DNA from: UBA6987 sp045616945
Lineage (GTDB): Bacteria > Bacillota > Clostridia > Lachnospirales > Lachnospiraceae
Assembly (NCBI GenBank): GCA_045616945.1
Contig: JAZLHR010000089.1
Coordinates: 1 to 14,007 of the forward strand
Length of the DNA: 14,007 bases
Direction: 5' to 3'
Position 1 is the stretch's first letter, and the number at the start of each line of letters is the position of its first letter. Positions 13,751-14,007 of this stretch are shown here, in pieces. A program made the position numbers and the translations under genes. The notes below the pieces were generated by a model. The model saw only the letters and a list, made by a program, of their open reading frames with translations. It was not told the origin of the DNA and made no database searches.

Positions 13751-14007
13751 GCAGTGCCGAATTTGACACTGCAGTATGAAAGACTAACTATTAAATGTCA
13801 AGTCCTATTTTGAAATTTATGGGGGCCTGCAGCCCCCCTACCCCCAGCGGCCTCACCGAACAAGTCCGGCGAGGGTAAATGGGAGAAAGAACCTTGAAAA
13901 TCGCATGACAATAAGAGCATCCGCAAGGGTGCTCACGCAGAAAAGAATGGAAAGCCAATGATTAGGCGGCGTGATAGGGTTCTCCTGTCAGCTGCATACG
14001 ATAGATG
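13751..14007 (+). other. Hairpin-rich non-coding stretch, possible left end of a mobile element or group II intron RNA
   Basis: No credible open frame is present. Instead there is a series of stems: GCAGTG/CACTGC (13751-13772); GGGGGC/GCCCCC with a CTGCA loop (13821-13837) followed by a C-rich run; CCTC.CCG/CGG.GAGG (13851-13874); GAGCATCC-GCAA-GGGTGCTC with a GNRA tetraloop (13915-13934); and TGATAGG/CCTGTCA (13972-13990). TTGACA (13763-13768) and TGTCAA (13796-13801) form a wide inverted repeat. A GNRA-capped helix and dense stems just before an expected downstream gene fit the 5' domain of a group II intron, but no GTGYG 5' boundary could be placed. An IS end or another structured RNA is equally possible. 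The element continues past the right edge. Confidence 0.35.

Overview
The window looks like chromosomal DNA from an anaerobic, fairly G+C-rich member of the Bacillota (Clostridia or Negativicutes type). This is inferred from strong AGGAGG-type ribosome binding sites, a ferredoxin-thioredoxin-reductase-like protein next to thioredoxin, probable Fe-S proteins, an anaerobe-style alanine dehydrogenase and Rho-independent terminators. No rRNA or tRNA gene is visible, so a genus cannot be named.

Left part (1-3111): the 3' end of an unidentified gene overlaps a small MscS-type mechanosensitive channel, which is closed by a strong terminator. After about 380 bases without a gene comes an unusual 113-residue protein made of six 16-residue repeats. 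It is followed by a cupin-type D-lyxose/D-mannose isomerase, a 67-residue FTR-catalytic-chain-like protein and a thioredoxin, all on the + strand with short gaps.

Middle part (3233-8086): an FAD-dependent oxidoreductase, a U32-peptidase-like protein with a cysteine cluster, and a DUF1653 protein end at a terminator. A convergent alanine dehydrogenase gene (- strand) ends at its own terminator. It is transcribed divergently from a LysR-type regulator. Their two near-consensus promoters share almost the same -35 hexamer, and a palindrome covers the regulator's transcription start.

Right part (8230-13500): four tightly spaced + strand genes encode a three-helix SemiSWEET/PQ-loop-like membrane protein, a two-lobed NlpC/P60-like peptidase, a PLP enzyme of the D-threonine aldolase/D-serine dehydratase type, and a family-20 glycoside hydrolase. 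None of the three enzymes has a visible signal peptide. Together they could form a cytoplasmic pathway for catabolism of imported peptidoglycan fragments or other amino-sugar/D-amino-acid material. This is an inference from gene content.

Right edge (13559-14007): a fragment of a DUF4379-type zinc-ribbon gene is cut off, and about 250 bases of hairpin-rich, non-coding sequence follow. That sequence probably belongs to a mobile element or a structured RNA (possibly the 5' part of a group II intron) that runs out of the window.
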